Below are positions 5,542 through 6,123 of a stretch of 6,123 nucleotides of DNA, in pieces (position 1 is the stretch's first letter; each line of letters starts with the position of its first letter). The notes under the pieces are model-generated. The model saw only the letters and a list, made by a program, of their open reading frames with translations. It had not been told where the DNA came from and did no database searches. The stretch is from an uncultured Microbacterium sp. (GTDB taxonomy: Bacteria; Actinomycetota; Actinomycetes; Actinomycetales; Microbacteriaceae), in assembly GCA_937926065.1 (NCBI GenBank), contig CALANM010000051.1:1-6123 (forward strand), given 5' to 3'. The translations under genes and the position numbers were made by a program.

Positions 5542-6123
5542 TCAGCGCAGCGCGCCTACCGACGCGAGCGCGAGACGCACCAGCGTGCCGCGACCGCCTT
5601 CCATCTCGGCCGCCACCGAATCGGACGCCGCCTCCTCGGGCGTCATCCACGTGACCTCGAGCGCGTCCTGCCGGGGGTCGCACGTGCCGGTGACGGGCAC
5701 GACGTACGCGAGCGACACCGCGTGCTGGCGGTCGTCGTGGTACGCGCTGACACCCGGGATCGGGAAGTACTCGGCGACCGTGAACGGCACCGGCTGGGGA
5801 GGAAGCTGCGGGAACGCCATGGGGCCGAGATCGTTCTCGAGATGACGGAAGAGCGCGTCGCGGACCGTCTCGCCGTAGCGGACGCGTCCGGAGACGATCG
5901 ACCGCGTGATCTCTCCGAGCGGGGTGGCCCGCAGCAGGATGCCGACCTCTGTGACGGCGCCCGTGCCGTCGGTGCGGACCGGGACCGCTTCGACGTAGAG
6001 GATCGGCAGGCGGCGACGCGCCTCCGCCAGCTCGATCTCGGACAGCCAGCCGGGGTTGGCCGCGCTGCCCGCAGACGGCGACCCGAACACTCCCTCGCCG
6101 GAGGGGCGCTCCTGCCCGAAGGC
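5542..6123 (-). CDS. NUDIX hydrolase-like protein, DUF4916 family (5' end probably beyond window)
   Basis: The reading frame is open to the right edge. An in-frame GTG at 6090 would give 182 residues, but it has no properly spaced Shine-Dalgarno, and the 11 codons before it are coding-like (10 of 11 end in G or C), so the true start is probably upstream. Numbered from that GTG, the family pattern is clear: PGWLSEIELAEARRRLPILY (13-32), VEAVPVRTD (33-41), the Nudix-box region 68-90, VAEYFPIPG (105-113), DDRQHAVSLAYVVPVTG (119-135) and EVTWMTPEEA (145-154). From memory this is the DUF4916/Nudix-like family of actinobacteria. The Nudix box keeps G68, E74, R82, L84 and G89, but three consensus Glu are His83, Asn86 and Asp87, so the usual metal-binding set is incomplete. 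It is soluble and cytoplasmic, with unknown substrate. It reads in the same direction as the DivIVA-like gene but is separated from it by 186 bp, so it is probably a separate unit. Confidence 0.88.
   Translation of the reverse strand, partial: AFGQERPSGEGVFGSPSAGSAANPGWLSEIELAEARRRLPILYVEAVPVRTDGTGAVTEVGILLRATPLGEITRSIVSGRVRYGETVRDALFRHLENDLGPMAFPQLPPQPVPFTVAEYFPIPGVSAYHDDRQHAVSLAYVVPVTGTCDPRQDALEVTWMTPEEAASDSVAAEMEGGRGTLVRLALASVGALR

Noticed and set aside
1..6123. Mobile element, prophage, CRISPR array, toxin-antitoxin or defence system
   Set aside because: There are no transposase, integrase, terminal repeats, spaced direct repeats or compositionally distinct segment; GC and codon use look uniform across the window.

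Overview
The window is ordinary-looking chromosome from a high-GC actinobacterium, most likely a member of Microbacteriaceae such as Microbacterium. The evidence is very high GC with strong G/C bias at third codon positions, apparent leaderless promoters with TANNNT -10 boxes about 7-8 nt before start codons, GC-rich hairpin terminators without long T-tracts, and protein families typical of that group (a DivIVA-domain coiled-coil protein, a DUF4916 Nudix-like protein, a probable DUF6421 protein). This is judged from sequence alone; no database search was possible.

Layout: positions 1-645 (+) hold the 3' part of a gene tentatively recognised as DUF6421. It overlaps by 8 bp an SDR oxidoreductase gene (638-1327, +), so the two are probably translationally coupled. 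The SDR gene converges on a 12-TM MFS exporter gene read from the minus strand (about 2805 to 1354); the 26-bp gap and the MFS stop codon are filled by two palindromes. The MFS gene and a threonine aldolase gene (2895-3965, +) are divergent and share a short intergenic region that appears to carry two back-to-back leaderless promoters. A strong 15-bp hairpin (3986-4020) separates the aldolase from the convergent DivIVA-domain coiled-coil gene (5355 to 4027, -). After a 186-bp intergenic region comes the 3' part, probably most, of a DUF4916 Nudix-like gene (6123 to 5542, -), which runs off the right edge.

How the genes work together: DUF6421 and SDR look like one operon and, by my recollection of other actinobacteria, belong with the nearby threonine aldolase as a conserved but functionally undefined neighbourhood, here with an MFS exporter gene on the opposite strand between them. 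The DivIVA-like protein probably acts in polar growth, division-site or cytoskeletal organisation and is a separate unit. The Nudix-like protein has a degenerate Nudix box and may not be a conventional hydrolase.

I found no mobile element, CRISPR array, RNA gene, prophage or obvious new defence or biosynthetic system. The most interesting points are the degenerate Nudix box, the unusual SDR motifs and their neighbourhood, the paired leaderless promoters, and short repeats upstream of the DivIVA-like gene.
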